Shown piece after piece: positions 43,464-52,142 of a stretch of DNA of 64,000 nt (its first letter is position 1; each line of letters opens with the position of its first letter). The stretch is from Duganella sp. 1411 (GTDB lineage Bacteria > Pseudomonadota > Gammaproteobacteria > Burkholderiales > Burkholderiaceae_D): contig NZ_JAFICD010000002.1 in NCBI RefSeq assembly GCF_017833525.1, forward strand, positions 186,001 through 250,000, given 5' to 3'. The notes under the pieces are model-generated. The model had not been told where the DNA came from and did no database searches. It saw only the letters and a list, made by a program, of their open reading frames with translations. Made by a program: the position numbers and the translations under genes.

Positions 43464-43597
43464 AAGCTGATCCGCTTTCCGTGTGAATTCGAATGCGTTC
43501 AGTATGAAAGTTTTAGCAACAAAAACATAATATCAATATGTTCACACCCTATTCATTCCTGATATAGTTCAGTGATCTGAATTCAACTGGAGTGGTC
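43464..43597. promoter_or_regulatory. Divergent promoter region between the biosynthetic operon and lysR
   Basis: A 134-bp AT-rich region. Rightward it shows TTCACA (43541-43546), 16-bp spacer, TATAGT (43563-43568) for the lysR gene. Two GAATTC-centred elements (about 43486-43491 and 43580-43585) lie near its ends and could be LysR sites. No clear leftward -35/-10 was found. Confidence 0.55.
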
Positions 43598-44518
43598 ATG
43601 GGCTTCACTTTTCGCCATGTCGAGGTGTTTTGGGCGGTGATGACGTCGGGTAGCACGACCGGCGCGGCCGAGATCCTGCACACGTCGCAGCCGACCATCA
43701 GCCGGGAATTGAGCCGGTTCGAGAAGCTGTCGCAACTGACGCTGTTCAAGCGCAGCGGCGGCAAACTGGTGCCGACCGAGCATGGGCTGATGCTGTTCGA
43801 CGAGGTCCAGCGCAGCTATCTGGGGCTGGAGCGCATCGGCAACGCGATCGAGGCGCTACGCCATTTCCGCCAAGGCCAAATCGCCGTCGCCTGCCTGCCG
43901 GCTTTTTCAAGCACGCTGCTGCCGCGCGCGAGCCAGCATTTCTGCAGCAAGTTCCCCGGCGTGAGTTTGAACGTCACCCCGCTCGAAAGCCCGGCGTTGC
44001 AGGAGTCCCTGACCAGCCAGCGCTATCATCTTGGGTTGACCGAGGAACCGGGCATCCCGCCCGGTACGAAAATGGAAGCGCTGCTGACGATGGACGTGGT
44101 GTGCGTGCTGCCGCCGCGCCATCGCCTGTGCGAAAAACGCACGCTGACGCCGCAGGATTTTTCGGCCATCGATTTCGTGTACCTGGCCGCCGGCGACCCG
44201 TATCGCAAGATGGTCGACAACATATTTCGCGAGCATGGCGTCGAGCGTCGGATGGTGGTCGAGACGCACAGCGCGGCGGCGGTTTGCGCGACGGTGAGCC
44301 TGGGGGTGGGGGTGGCGATCGTCAATCCGCTGACGGCGCTGGAGTACGCGAGGACCGGCCTGCAGATCCGGCGCTTTTCGCATCCAGTACCGTATTCGGT
44401 AAACCTGGTAACGCCGTTATTCAGGCCCGAATCGCAAAGCGTGAACCGTTTCATCGAAGCGCTGCACCAAAGCTGCCGCCAGATCGGCTCCGAACTGGAG
44501 TCGATCACCGCACTGTGA
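43598..44518 (+). CDS. lysR: LysR-type regulator close to E. coli LysR (lysA regulator)
   Basis: A 306-residue LTTR with N-terminal helix-turn-helix (TTGAAEILHTSQPTISRELS) and an effector domain strongly similar to E. coli LysR (ALRHFRQGQIAVACLPAFS, ETHSAAAVCATVSLGVGVAI, NPLTALEYA). E. coli LysR senses DAP and lysine to control lysA. Here it is divergent from an operon holding a lysA paralogue, which suggests a DAP- or lysine-like signal for the whole operon. ATG 43598 has GGAG five bases upstream. Confidence 0.85.
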   Translation: MGFTFRHVEVFWAVMTSGSTTGAAEILHTSQPTISRELSRFEKLSQLTLFKRSGGKLVPTEHGLMLFDEVQRSYLGLERIGNAIEALRHFRQGQIAVACLPAFSSTLLPRASQHFCSKFPGVSLNVTPLESPALQESLTSQRYHLGLTEEPGIPPGTKMEALLTMDVVCVLPPRHRLCEKRTLTPQDFSAIDFVYLAAGDPYRKMVDNIFREHGVERRMVVETHSAAAVCATVSLGVGVAIVNPLTALEYARTGLQIRRFSHPVPYSVNLVTPLFRPESQSVNRFIEALHQSCRQIGSELESITAL

Positions 44519-44539
44519 TAGCTAAGGTTCTCACGGATC

Positions 44540-44609
44540 CACGTAGGGCGGATTAGCGCAGCGTAATCCGCCATGCAAGCGCCGCCGGCGGCCCACGGCG
44601 GATTACGCG
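44540..44609. repeat. REP-like palindrome overlapping a stop codon
   Basis: CACGTAGGGCGGATTAGCG... with the right arm CGGCGGATTACGCG running into the stop codon of the sigma-54 regulator gene at 44603. Confidence 0.85.
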
Positions 44610-46438
44610 TCCTGCAGCTTCTTCATCCGGTACGACAGCTGCGGGCGCGTAAGCCCCAGCATGCGCGCGGCGGCCGACAGGTTACCATCGGCGCGCTTGA
44701 CGGCCGCCAGTATCAGCGTACTCTCCAGCGCATCGAGCGACCACGCCTCCGCCTCGCCCAGCATCCCCGGCAGCACGTCCAGCAGCTCGGTACTGACCGC
44801 GGCAACGGGCGCCGCCACCGCCCCCTGACTGGTCAACCTGCCCGTCTGCGCCAGCGAAAAATACGACGCCTGCGACTCCTCCCCGCTCGTGAACAAGTGC
44901 GGCAAATCGATCGGTCCATCCTCGTTGGCGTAAATGACCCCGCGCTCGACCAGGTTTTGCAGCTCCCGTATATTCCCCGGAAAGTGATAATTGAGCAGCG
45001 CGTCGACCGCGCGCGCGGTGAACCCCGTCAAGCGCCGCTGGTGCTTCTGCCCATAATGACGCATGAAGTAACCCATCAACAGCGGAATATCGTCACGCCG
45101 GTCGCGCAGCGGTGGCAAATGGATCGGGAACACGTTCAAGCGGAAGAACAAGTCCTCGCGGAAGCGCCCCTGCCGGATCTCCTCGCGCAAATCGACATTG
45201 GTCGCCGCCACCACCCGCACGTCGACCTTGATGCTGCGCACGCCGCCCACGCGTTCCACCTCGCCCTCCTGCAGCGCGCGCAGCAGCTTGCCCTGCGCGA
45301 CCAGGCTCAAAGTCGCGATCTCGTCGAGGAACAGCGTACCGCCGCTGGCGCGCTCGAAACGCCCGGGCCGCGACTGCGTAGCACCGGTGAAGGCGCCGCG
45401 CTCGACCCCGAACAACTCCGATTCGATCAGCGTCTCCGGAATCGCCGCGCAATTGACGGCGACGAATGGCTGGCCTTTGCGCTTGCCGATCTGGTGCAGC
45501 ATGTACGCGAACAGCTCCTTGCCGACGCCCGATTCGCCGGTGAACAGCACCGTCGCCGCCGTCGGCGCCACCCGCTTGAGCATGTGGCAGGCGGCGTTGA
45601 AGGCCGACGACACGCCCACCATCTCCTTGTCGGCGTAAGGCCGCTCGTCGTCGCCCTCCAGTATCGCGGCCTTCTGGTGCGCCAGCGGCTCACTGTAGGC
45701 CGTGGTGCTGACGAAGGCCTCGGCGTTCAGGAAGCGCAGGTCCTCCTCGACATTGTCCCATTCGTCGGCCGGCTTGCCGATCAGGCGGCAGTGCTTGTGC
45801 CCCATCGACATGCATTCGATCTCGCGATAGATCGTCAGGCGGCCGATCATCGCGCTGGTGTAGCCGATCGCGTAGCCGGTCTGCATCCAGCAGGCCGGCT
45901 CGGTGCCGATGCCGAAATCGGCGGTGTGCACCTCGTCCTCGCCGGAGTGGTGCCACAGGAATTCGCCGCGATAGGTGCCCAGTTCGACGTCGAATTCGAA
46001 GTGCAGCGCCTCGACCTTGACCGCGCCCTCGAGCGAATGCATGCGCGGGCCGGCCGAGAACAGCGCCGCCGGATCGGCGTCGGGCCAGCGCTCGCGCAGC
46101 AGCTGCGCGTCGCGCGCGCCGGCCGAATAGCCCACCCGCGTCAGCAGGCCGCGCGTGCGTTCCGCGCCTATACTCTCGAGCAGTTCGCGCCGCAGCGAGC
46201 CCAGTGACGTCATATGCACCAGCTGCATGCGCTGGCCATTGAGCCAGATGCGGCCATCGCCCGGCGAAAAATGCAGGCTCTGGGTGATGTCGTCCAGGGT
46301 CGGCGCCGCACCCTCGTTCAAATGGGCGCTGTCGCCCCGGTTCAGCATTTTGCCGGTGGCCTGCGATACCTCCGCCAGCGAAACGCGTTCACGCTTGCTC
46401 ATGTCTCCGCCTTCTTCATTTTTTATCAAATCATACAT
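44603..46438 (-). CDS. Phenol-sensor-type sigma-54 regulator (XylR_N-V4R-AAA-Fis)
   Basis: A 611-residue activator: XylR_N/V4R sensor, AAA+ core (Walker A GESGVGKE 301-308, sigma-54 loop GAFTGA 348-353) and a Fis-type helix-turn-helix at the C-terminus. Cys183, Glu206, Cys209 and Cys217 keep the spacing of the V4R zinc site I recall from MopR/DmpR. His134 and Trp162 fall at the matching phenol-pocket positions. It therefore probably binds a phenolic or related aromatic. AGGAGA precedes ATG 46438; ATG 46402 is an alternative. It faces the aryl-alcohol/ester operon. Confidence 0.9.
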   Translation of the reverse strand: MYDLIKNEEGGDMSKRERVSLAEVSQATGKMLNRGDSAHLNEGAAPTLDDITQSLHFSPGDGRIWLNGQRMQLVHMTSLGSLRRELLESIGAERTRGLLTRVGYSAGARDAQLLRERWPDADPAALFSAGPRMHSLEGAVKVEALHFEFDVELGTYRGEFLWHHSGEDEVHTADFGIGTEPACWMQTGYAIGYTSAMIGRLTIYREIECMSMGHKHCRLIGKPADEWDNVEEDLRFLNAEAFVSTTAYSEPLAHQKAAILEGDDERPYADKEMVGVSSAFNAACHMLKRVAPTAATVLFTGESGVGKELFAYMLHQIGKRKGQPFVAVNCAAIPETLIESELFGVERGAFTGATQSRPGRFERASGGTLFLDEIATLSLVAQGKLLRALQEGEVERVGGVRSIKVDVRVVAATNVDLREEIRQGRFREDLFFRLNVFPIHLPPLRDRRDDIPLLMGYFMRHYGQKHQRRLTGFTARAVDALLNYHFPGNIRELQNLVERGVIYANEDGPIDLPHLFTSGEESQASYFSLAQTGRLTSQGAVAAPVAAVSTELLDVLPGMLGEAEAWSLDALESTLILAAVKRADGNLSAAARMLGLTRPQLSYRMKKLQDA

Positions 46439-46453
46439 CGGTAGTTCTCCTGG

Positions 46454-46469
46454 TTGATCATTTGATCAA
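46454..46469 (+). promoter_or_regulatory. Upstream activating sequence for the XylR/DmpR-type regulator
   Basis: A perfect palindrome TTGATCATTTGATCAA, matching the known TTGATCA-x2-TGATCAA UAS of this regulator family. It lies about 115 bp before the -24/-12 promoter and 16 bp before the regulator's own start, so it may also control autoregulation. Confidence 0.75.
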
Positions 46470-46582
46470 GCGGCGGGGCCGCGACATTTCTGCTGCGGCG
46501 CGCCACGCGCGCCTGTGCTATTCCCCTGCCAGCCCGGCGAAACGGGCATGGTGCGTCGCAATACTCCGAAACCGCGCGTCGC

Positions 46583-46598
46583 TGGCACGCAACTTGTA
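46583..46598 (+). promoter_or_regulatory. Sigma-54 (-24/-12) promoter
   Basis: TGGCAC-N5-TTGTA, close to the consensus TGGCAC-N5-TTGCA/T. About 90 bp upstream of the aldehyde dehydrogenase gene. Confidence 0.85.
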
Positions 46599-46687
46599 AT
46601 AGCTAAGGAAAGAGCGGCAAGCGGACCTTATGCAACTAGCGTGCTAACGGCCCGACCTGCCCCACCCAATCAACCAAGGAGACAGAC

Positions 46688-48169
46688 ATGACCGACATTC
46701 CCGGCGCCGGCGGCGCATTCCTCAGCCCCGCCATCTGGCGCGACCGCATCTTCAACGGCGAGTGGATCGCCTCCCAGGGCGGCAACCACGTATTCATGGA
46801 ACCGGCCACCGGCGAGCAGCTGGGCCGCATCGGCCTGGCCGGCGCCGCCGACGTCATGGCCGCCGGCGTGCAGGCGCGCGCCGCGCAAAAAGCCTGGGCC
46901 GCATCGGACTACAAGGAGCGCGCCGCGATCTTCCGCCGCGCCGCCGCGCTGATCGCGGAACATCACAACGAGCTGTCGACGTGGATCGTGCGCGAGACCG
47001 GCGCCATCCGGCCCAAGGCCGATCTGGAACTGCGCGAAGCCACCGCCCACCTGCAAGAGGCGGCCGCCATGCTGACGCAGCCCAAGGGCCAGTTGCTGGC
47101 CTCCGCCAGCGGCACCATGAGCATCGCGCGGCGCGTGCCGCACGGCGTGGTCGGCGTGATCTCGCCGTTCAACTTCCCGTTGATCCTGTCGATCCGTTCG
47201 ATCGCCCCGGCGCTCGCAACCGGCAACGCCGTGGTCCACAAGCCGGACCTGCAAACCCCGATCAGCGGCGGCGTGCTGATCGCCCGCATCTTCGAAGCCG
47301 CCGGCCTGCCCAAGGGCGTGCTGCATGTGCTGCCGGGCGGCGCCGATGCCGGCCAGGCCCTGTGCAGCCATCCGGACATCGGCATGATCGCCTTCACCGG
47401 ATCGACGGCGGCGGGCCACAGCGTGGGCGAAATGGCCGGGCGCAATCTGAAGAAGATGTCGCTGGAACTGGGCGGCAAAAACTCGCTGATCATCCTCGAC
47501 GACGCCGATCCCGATATCGCCGCCTCCAACGCCGCGTGGGCCACCTTCCTGCACCAGGGCCAGATCTGCATGTGCGCCGGCCGCGTGCTGCTCCAGCGCG
47601 GCATCGCCGACGCGGTGATCCAGCGCCTGGCCGACAAGGCGCGCCACCTGCCGGTGGGCGACCCGATGGGCGGTGACGTCGCGCTCGGACCGTTGATCAG
47701 CGCGCGCCAGGTCCAACGCCTGCACTCCATCGTCGAGGACAGCGTGGCCGACGGCGCCACGCTGCTGGTCGGCGGCACCTACGACCGCCAGTTCTACCAA
47801 CCCACGGTGCTGACCGGCGCCCGCGCGGGCATGCGCTGCTTCGAGGAGGAGCTATTCGGTCCCGTGGCCTCGATCACGGTCTTCGACACCGACGAGGAGG
47901 CCATCGCGCTGGCCTCGGCCACCACCGGCTGCCTGGCGCTGGGCGTGATCACGCCCAACCTGTCGCGCGCGATGCGCATCGCCGACAGCGTGCCGTCCGG
48001 GCACGTGCACATCAACGACCAGACCGTGGTGGCGGAGGCGCACGCGCCGTTCGGCGGCGGCGGCACCTCGGGCAACGGCGGGCGCCACGGCGGCACCGTC
48101 GATTGGGACGAATTCACGCAAACGCAGTGGCTCACGATCAAAACCGAAGCACCACGCTACCCATTTTAA
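46688..48169 (+). CDS. Benzaldehyde dehydrogenase (NAD+)-type ALDH
   Basis: A 493-residue aldehyde dehydrogenase with catalytic Cys294 (GQICMCAG) and Glu260 (LELGGKN). It is of the benzaldehyde/vanillin-like class (HVHINDQTVVAEAHAPFGG). It should oxidise the aromatic aldehyde formed by the following alcohol dehydrogenase. First gene after the sigma-54 promoter, with AAGGAGA upstream. Confidence 0.88.
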   Translation: MTDIPGAGGAFLSPAIWRDRIFNGEWIASQGGNHVFMEPATGEQLGRIGLAGAADVMAAGVQARAAQKAWAASDYKERAAIFRRAAALIAEHHNELSTWIVRETGAIRPKADLELREATAHLQEAAAMLTQPKGQLLASASGTMSIARRVPHGVVGVISPFNFPLILSIRSIAPALATGNAVVHKPDLQTPISGGVLIARIFEAAGLPKGVLHVLPGGADAGQALCSHPDIGMIAFTGSTAAGHSVGEMAGRNLKKMSLELGGKNSLIILDDADPDIAASNAAWATFLHQGQICMCAGRVLLQRGIADAVIQRLADKARHLPVGDPMGGDVALGPLISARQVQRLHSIVEDSVADGATLLVGGTYDRQFYQPTVLTGARAGMRCFEEELFGPVASITVFDTDEEAIALASATTGCLALGVITPNLSRAMRIADSVPSGHVHINDQTVVAEAHAPFGGGGTSGNGGRHGGTVDWDEFTQTQWLTIKTEAPRYPF

Positions 48170-48187
48170 TAACGACAAGGAGACAGC

Positions 48188-48955
48188 ATGAAGTTACGTA
48201 ACAAGACCATCGTCGTCACCGGCGCGGCGTCCGGCATCGGCGCCGAAGTCGCGCGGCTGGCGCGCTTCGAGGGCGCCACCGTCATCGGCATGGACCGCAA
48301 CGATCCTGGCCTCACGCTGGACGGCTTCGTGGCCGTCGATTTAAGCAACACCGGCAGCATCGACGAGGCGATCGCCAAGCTGCCGCAGCGCGTGGACGCG
48401 CTATGCAATATCGCCGGCGTGCCCGGCACCGCCAATCCGGCGCTGCTGGCCAAGGTCAATTACCTGGGCCTGCGCTACCTGACCTCCGGCCTGCTGCCGC
48501 GCATGCCGGCCGGCGCCTCCATCGTCAACGTCGCCTCCATCCTCGGCGCCGAATGGCAGGCGCGGCTCGACCTGCACAAGCAGCTGGCCGCCACCGAAGG
48601 CTTCGCGGCCGGCCAGGCCTGGCTGGACCAGCATCCGGTGCCGGAGGAGACCTGCTACCAGTACTTCAAGGAGGCGCTGATCGTCTGGACCTACGCCCAG
48701 TCGCAGAAATGGTTCATGGAGCACTCGGTGCGCATGAACTGCGTCGCGCCCGGACCGGTGTTCACACCCATCCTGCGCGACTTCGTCTCGATGCTGGGCG
48801 AGGAGCGCGTGCAGCGCGATGCCCACCGCATGAAGCGCCCGGCCTATGCCGACGAAGTGGCGTCCGTCGTCAGCTTCCTGTGCAGCGACGAATCGCGCTG
48901 GATCAGCGGCGTCAACATCCCCGTCGACGGAGGGCTGGCCTCGACCTTTATCTGA
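48188..48955 (+). CDS. Coniferyl-alcohol dehydrogenase-like SDR
   Basis: A 255-residue SDR with the NAD(P) motif TGAASGIGAEVARL, the catalytic YxxxK in CYQYFKEAL and an unusual insertion around residues 120-150. It is most like coniferyl-alcohol dehydrogenase (CalA) of Pseudomonas, as I recall it. It would oxidise an aryl or cinnamyl-type alcohol to the aldehyde for the preceding ALDH. AAGGAGA upstream of the ATG. Confidence 0.85.
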   Translation: MKLRNKTIVVTGAASGIGAEVARLARFEGATVIGMDRNDPGLTLDGFVAVDLSNTGSIDEAIAKLPQRVDALCNIAGVPGTANPALLAKVNYLGLRYLTSGLLPRMPAGASIVNVASILGAEWQARLDLHKQLAATEGFAAGQAWLDQHPVPEETCYQYFKEALIVWTYAQSQKWFMEHSVRMNCVAPGPVFTPILRDFVSMLGEERVQRDAHRMKRPAYADEVASVVSFLCSDESRWISGVNIPVDGGLASTFI

Positions 48956-49029
48956 TACGCCCGGCCGCGCGTCAGCGGCAGTAGACCTGTACCTCGAACT
49001 ACCTATAAAACCAAAACCAGGAGACAGCA

Positions 49030-50733
49030 ATGCAAACCAAAAAACGCCTGAGCCGGAGCATACTGGCCATGGCAGTGACGGCCGCCCTGCCCGCCGCCCA
49101 CGCCTACGATTTCGAGACGGCCAATCCCGAACTGAAGATCAGCTGGAACAACACCTTCAAATACAGCGGCGCCTACCGCCTCAACGACGCCGATCCGCGC
49201 CTGCTGGCGGGCGGCTATCCGGCGGCCGGACCGGGCGACTTCACCGGCTACAATCTGGACGACGGCAACCAGAACTTCCGCAAGAAGGGGATCGTCTCGA
49301 GCCGCGTCGACTGGCTGTCCGAGTTCGACGCCGGCACCCGCACGCTCGGCATGCGCATCAGCGCCGCCGGCTGGTACGACGGCGCCTACACCAGCAGCAA
49401 CGACAACGGCTCGGCCGCCAGCAACGCCGTCACCCTGAACGGCCAGAGCACCACCCGCTTCGCCAACGGCACCAAGGTGCTCCACGGCCGCAACGCCGAA
49501 CTGCTGGACGCCTTCGTCTTCGCCAAGGGCACCTTGGCCGAGCTGCCGGGCACCATCCGCGTCGGCCGCCACACGCTGCAATACGGCGAGAGCCTGTTCT
49601 TCGGCGCCAACGGCATCGCCAACGCCCAGGGTCCGGTCGACCTGGTCAAGCTGCTCAGCGTACCGGGCGCGCAGTTCAAGGAGATACTGCGGCCGGTCAA
49701 CCAGGTCTCGGGCCAGCTGCAGGTGGCGCCGACCGTCTCCATCGGCGGCTACTACCAGTTCGAATGGCGGCCGACGCAGATTCCCGGTGCCGGCAGCTAC
49801 CTCAGCTCCTACGACGCCGCCGGCGCCGGCGCCACCGCCTTCCTGGTCGCGCCCACCAACAGCGGCGCGCCGGCCTTCATCACGCAACCGGACATGAAGG
49901 CCAAGAACTCCGGCCAGGGCGGCATGCAGGTCAAGTGGGCGCCGGCCGGGTCGGACGTCGAATACGGCTTCTACGCGGCCCGCTACCACGACAAGTCGCC
50001 CTACTTCTATCTCGGCTTCGCGCCGGCCTTCCCGCCCGGCGCGCCGTCCACCGTGCAAGCCGTGTACGCGGAAAACATCCGCACCTTCGGCGTCAGCGCC
50101 AGCACGGTGCTGCTGGGTGTGAACGTCGCCGCCGAGGCGTCGATCCGCCGCAACACGCCGCTGGTGAGCGACCCGACGCCCAACTTCCTGTCGCGCAGCG
50201 GCACCGGCGTCATCGCCAACAACAGCGGCAACCCGGCCTACGCGGTCGGCAACACGGCGCACGTCAACCTGTCGGCGATCTACGTCATGCCGACCAATCC
50301 ATTCTTCCAGGGCGCCTCGCTGCTGGGCGAGATCGCGTGGAACCGCGCCACCAGCGTCGACTTCCAGGGTTCGCTCGATCCGAACACCACGCGCGACGCC
50401 ACCGCCGCCCGCATGATCTTCGAGCCGGCCTACTACCAGGTCGTCGATGGGCTGGACCTGACGATCCCGATCGGCGTCGGCTACAACATCGACGGCCGCT
50501 CGCGCGCGATCTTCAACTTCAACGGCGGCGCCGCGCACGGCGGCGACTTCAATATCGGCATCAACGCCACCTATCACCAGGACTGGAAGTTCGGCATCAG
50601 CTACGTCAAGTTCCTCGGCGGGACCGGCACCTTCCTGAAGAACAACCCGGCCACCAACACGCCGATCCTGAGCTACGCCCAGTCATTGAAGGACCGCGAC
50701 TACATCTCCTTCAACATCAAACGCTCTTTCTAA
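49030..50733 (+). CDS. DUF1302 outer-membrane-type protein
   Basis: A 567-residue exported protein (signal ILAMAVTAALPAAHAYDFE). Repeated amphipathic strands and the ending DRDYISFNIKRSF fit an outer-membrane barrel. DUF1302 proteins commonly pair with DUF1329 and an RND protein in loci for hydrophobic substrates such as terpenoids, steroids and aromatics. It may pass the hydrophobic ester across the outer membrane; that is inferred from context. Confidence 0.85.
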   Translation: MQTKKRLSRSILAMAVTAALPAAHAYDFETANPELKISWNNTFKYSGAYRLNDADPRLLAGGYPAAGPGDFTGYNLDDGNQNFRKKGIVSSRVDWLSEFDAGTRTLGMRISAAGWYDGAYTSSNDNGSAASNAVTLNGQSTTRFANGTKVLHGRNAELLDAFVFAKGTLAELPGTIRVGRHTLQYGESLFFGANGIANAQGPVDLVKLLSVPGAQFKEILRPVNQVSGQLQVAPTVSIGGYYQFEWRPTQIPGAGSYLSSYDAAGAGATAFLVAPTNSGAPAFITQPDMKAKNSGQGGMQVKWAPAGSDVEYGFYAARYHDKSPYFYLGFAPAFPPGAPSTVQAVYAENIRTFGVSASTVLLGVNVAAEASIRRNTPLVSDPTPNFLSRSGTGVIANNSGNPAYAVGNTAHVNLSAIYVMPTNPFFQGASLLGEIAWNRATSVDFQGSLDPNTTRDATAARMIFEPAYYQVVDGLDLTIPIGVGYNIDGRSRAIFNFNGGAAHGGDFNIGINATYHQDWKFGISYVKFLGGTGTFLKNNPATNTPILSYAQSLKDRDYISFNIKRSF

Positions 50734-50746
50734 GGACATAACTAAA

Positions 50747-52108
50747 ATGAAGACAACCCTGAAACTGGCCGCCGCCGCGCTGACCCTGACCGCCGTGCTG
50801 CCCCTGCACGCCAATGCCGCCGTCACCGCCGACGAAGCGGCCAAGCTGCAAACCACATTGACGCCGCTGGGCGCCGAAAAAGCCGCCAACAAGGAAGGCA
50901 CCATCCCGGCCTGGGAAGGCGCCTACGCCAAGGTGCCCGCCGGCTTCAAGCCGGGCGACTTCCGCGCCGATCCGTTCGCCGCAGAAAAGCCGGTGCTCGC
51001 CATCACCGGCAAAAACGTCGACCAGTACGCGGCCAAGCTGTCCGCCGCCACGGTGGCGATGCTGAAAAAATATCCGACCTACCGGCTCGACATCTATCCA
51101 ACCCACCGCACCGGCGGCGCCCCGGCCTGGGTCTATGAAAACACCTTCAAGAACGCCACCCGCGCCAAATCGGTGGACGGCGGCTACGGCGCGGAAGGCG
51201 CATACGGCGGCATCCCGTTCCCGATTCCGAAGACCGGTTACGAGGCGATCATGAACCACCGCCTGGCCTGGACGGGAGAGGCGGCGATCATGCCGCTGCG
51301 TACCGTCATCGTCACGCCGGACGGCAAGCGCGCCACCGCCACCGAAGCCGAACAGACCTTCATGCGCCCCTATTACTTCAAGGACGGCGGCCTGGATAAA
51401 TTCGACGGCATCTACCAGTTCGGCCGCCTGATCACGCGCGCGCCGGCCTCCAAGGCGGGCGAAGGCATCCTGGTCCACGACGGCATCAACGAAGCCAAGC
51501 CGCGCGCCATCTGGCAGTACCTGGTGGGCCAGCGCCGCGTGCGCCGCGCGCCGTCGGTCTCGTACGACACGCCGGATTCGGTCACCTCGGGCATCGGCTT
51601 GTTCGACGAGGCGTTCATGCTGTTCGGACCTATCGACCACCACGAGCTGAAACTGGTCGGCAAAAAGGAGATGTACATCCCGTACAACAACAACCGCGCG
51701 GGTAGCGCCAAGATCGCCGATCTGGTCGGCCCGCAGTTCCTCAATCCCGATCTGGTGCGCTGGGAGCTGCACCGGGTGTGGGAAGTGGAAGCGACGCTCA
51801 TCCCGGGCAAGCGCCACGTGGTGACCAAGCGCCGCTACTACCTCGACGAAGACACCTGGCAGATCATCCTGGTCGACGGCTATGACGCGCAAGGCCAGAT
51901 CTGGCGCGGCAACTACACCTTGACCTTGCTGGCGCCGGACCTGCCGGCGGTGCTGGGCAACGTCATGTGGGGCACCTACAACGTGCAAACCGGCGCCTAC
52001 CTGCTGAACGAGGCATCCAACGAAATGCCAACGCAGTACAAGGCCATCCCGCGCCTGCCGGCCAGCTACTTCGGGCCGGAGGAACTGGCAAACCAAGGCT
52101 CGCGCTGA
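50747..52108 (+). CDS. DUF1329 periplasmic protein
   Basis: A 453-residue exported protein (signal LAAAALTLTAVLPLHANA) of DUF1329, which has a LolA/LolB-like fold by family knowledge. It begins AVTADEAAKLQTTLTPLGAE. It follows DUF1302 by 13 bp, a pairing seen repeatedly. A periplasmic carrier for hydrophobic ligand is plausible. Confidence 0.85.
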   Translation: MKTTLKLAAAALTLTAVLPLHANAAVTADEAAKLQTTLTPLGAEKAANKEGTIPAWEGAYAKVPAGFKPGDFRADPFAAEKPVLAITGKNVDQYAAKLSAATVAMLKKYPTYRLDIYPTHRTGGAPAWVYENTFKNATRAKSVDGGYGAEGAYGGIPFPIPKTGYEAIMNHRLAWTGEAAIMPLRTVIVTPDGKRATATEAEQTFMRPYYFKDGGLDKFDGIYQFGRLITRAPASKAGEGILVHDGINEAKPRAIWQYLVGQRRVRRAPSVSYDTPDSVTSGIGLFDEAFMLFGPIDHHELKLVGKKEMYIPYNNNRAGSAKIADLVGPQFLNPDLVRWELHRVWEVEATLIPGKRHVVTKRRYYLDEDTWQIILVDGYDAQGQIWRGNYTLTLLAPDLPAVLGNVMWGTYNVQTGAYLLNEASNEMPTQYKAIPRLPASYFGPEELANQGSR

Positions 52109-52142
52109 TTTAGCGCCCGGTTTCACGTCACAGAAAGGTCCC

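Noticed and set aside
46454..46469. The palindrome considered as a terminator
   Set aside because: No T run follows and it matches the regulator's UAS closely.
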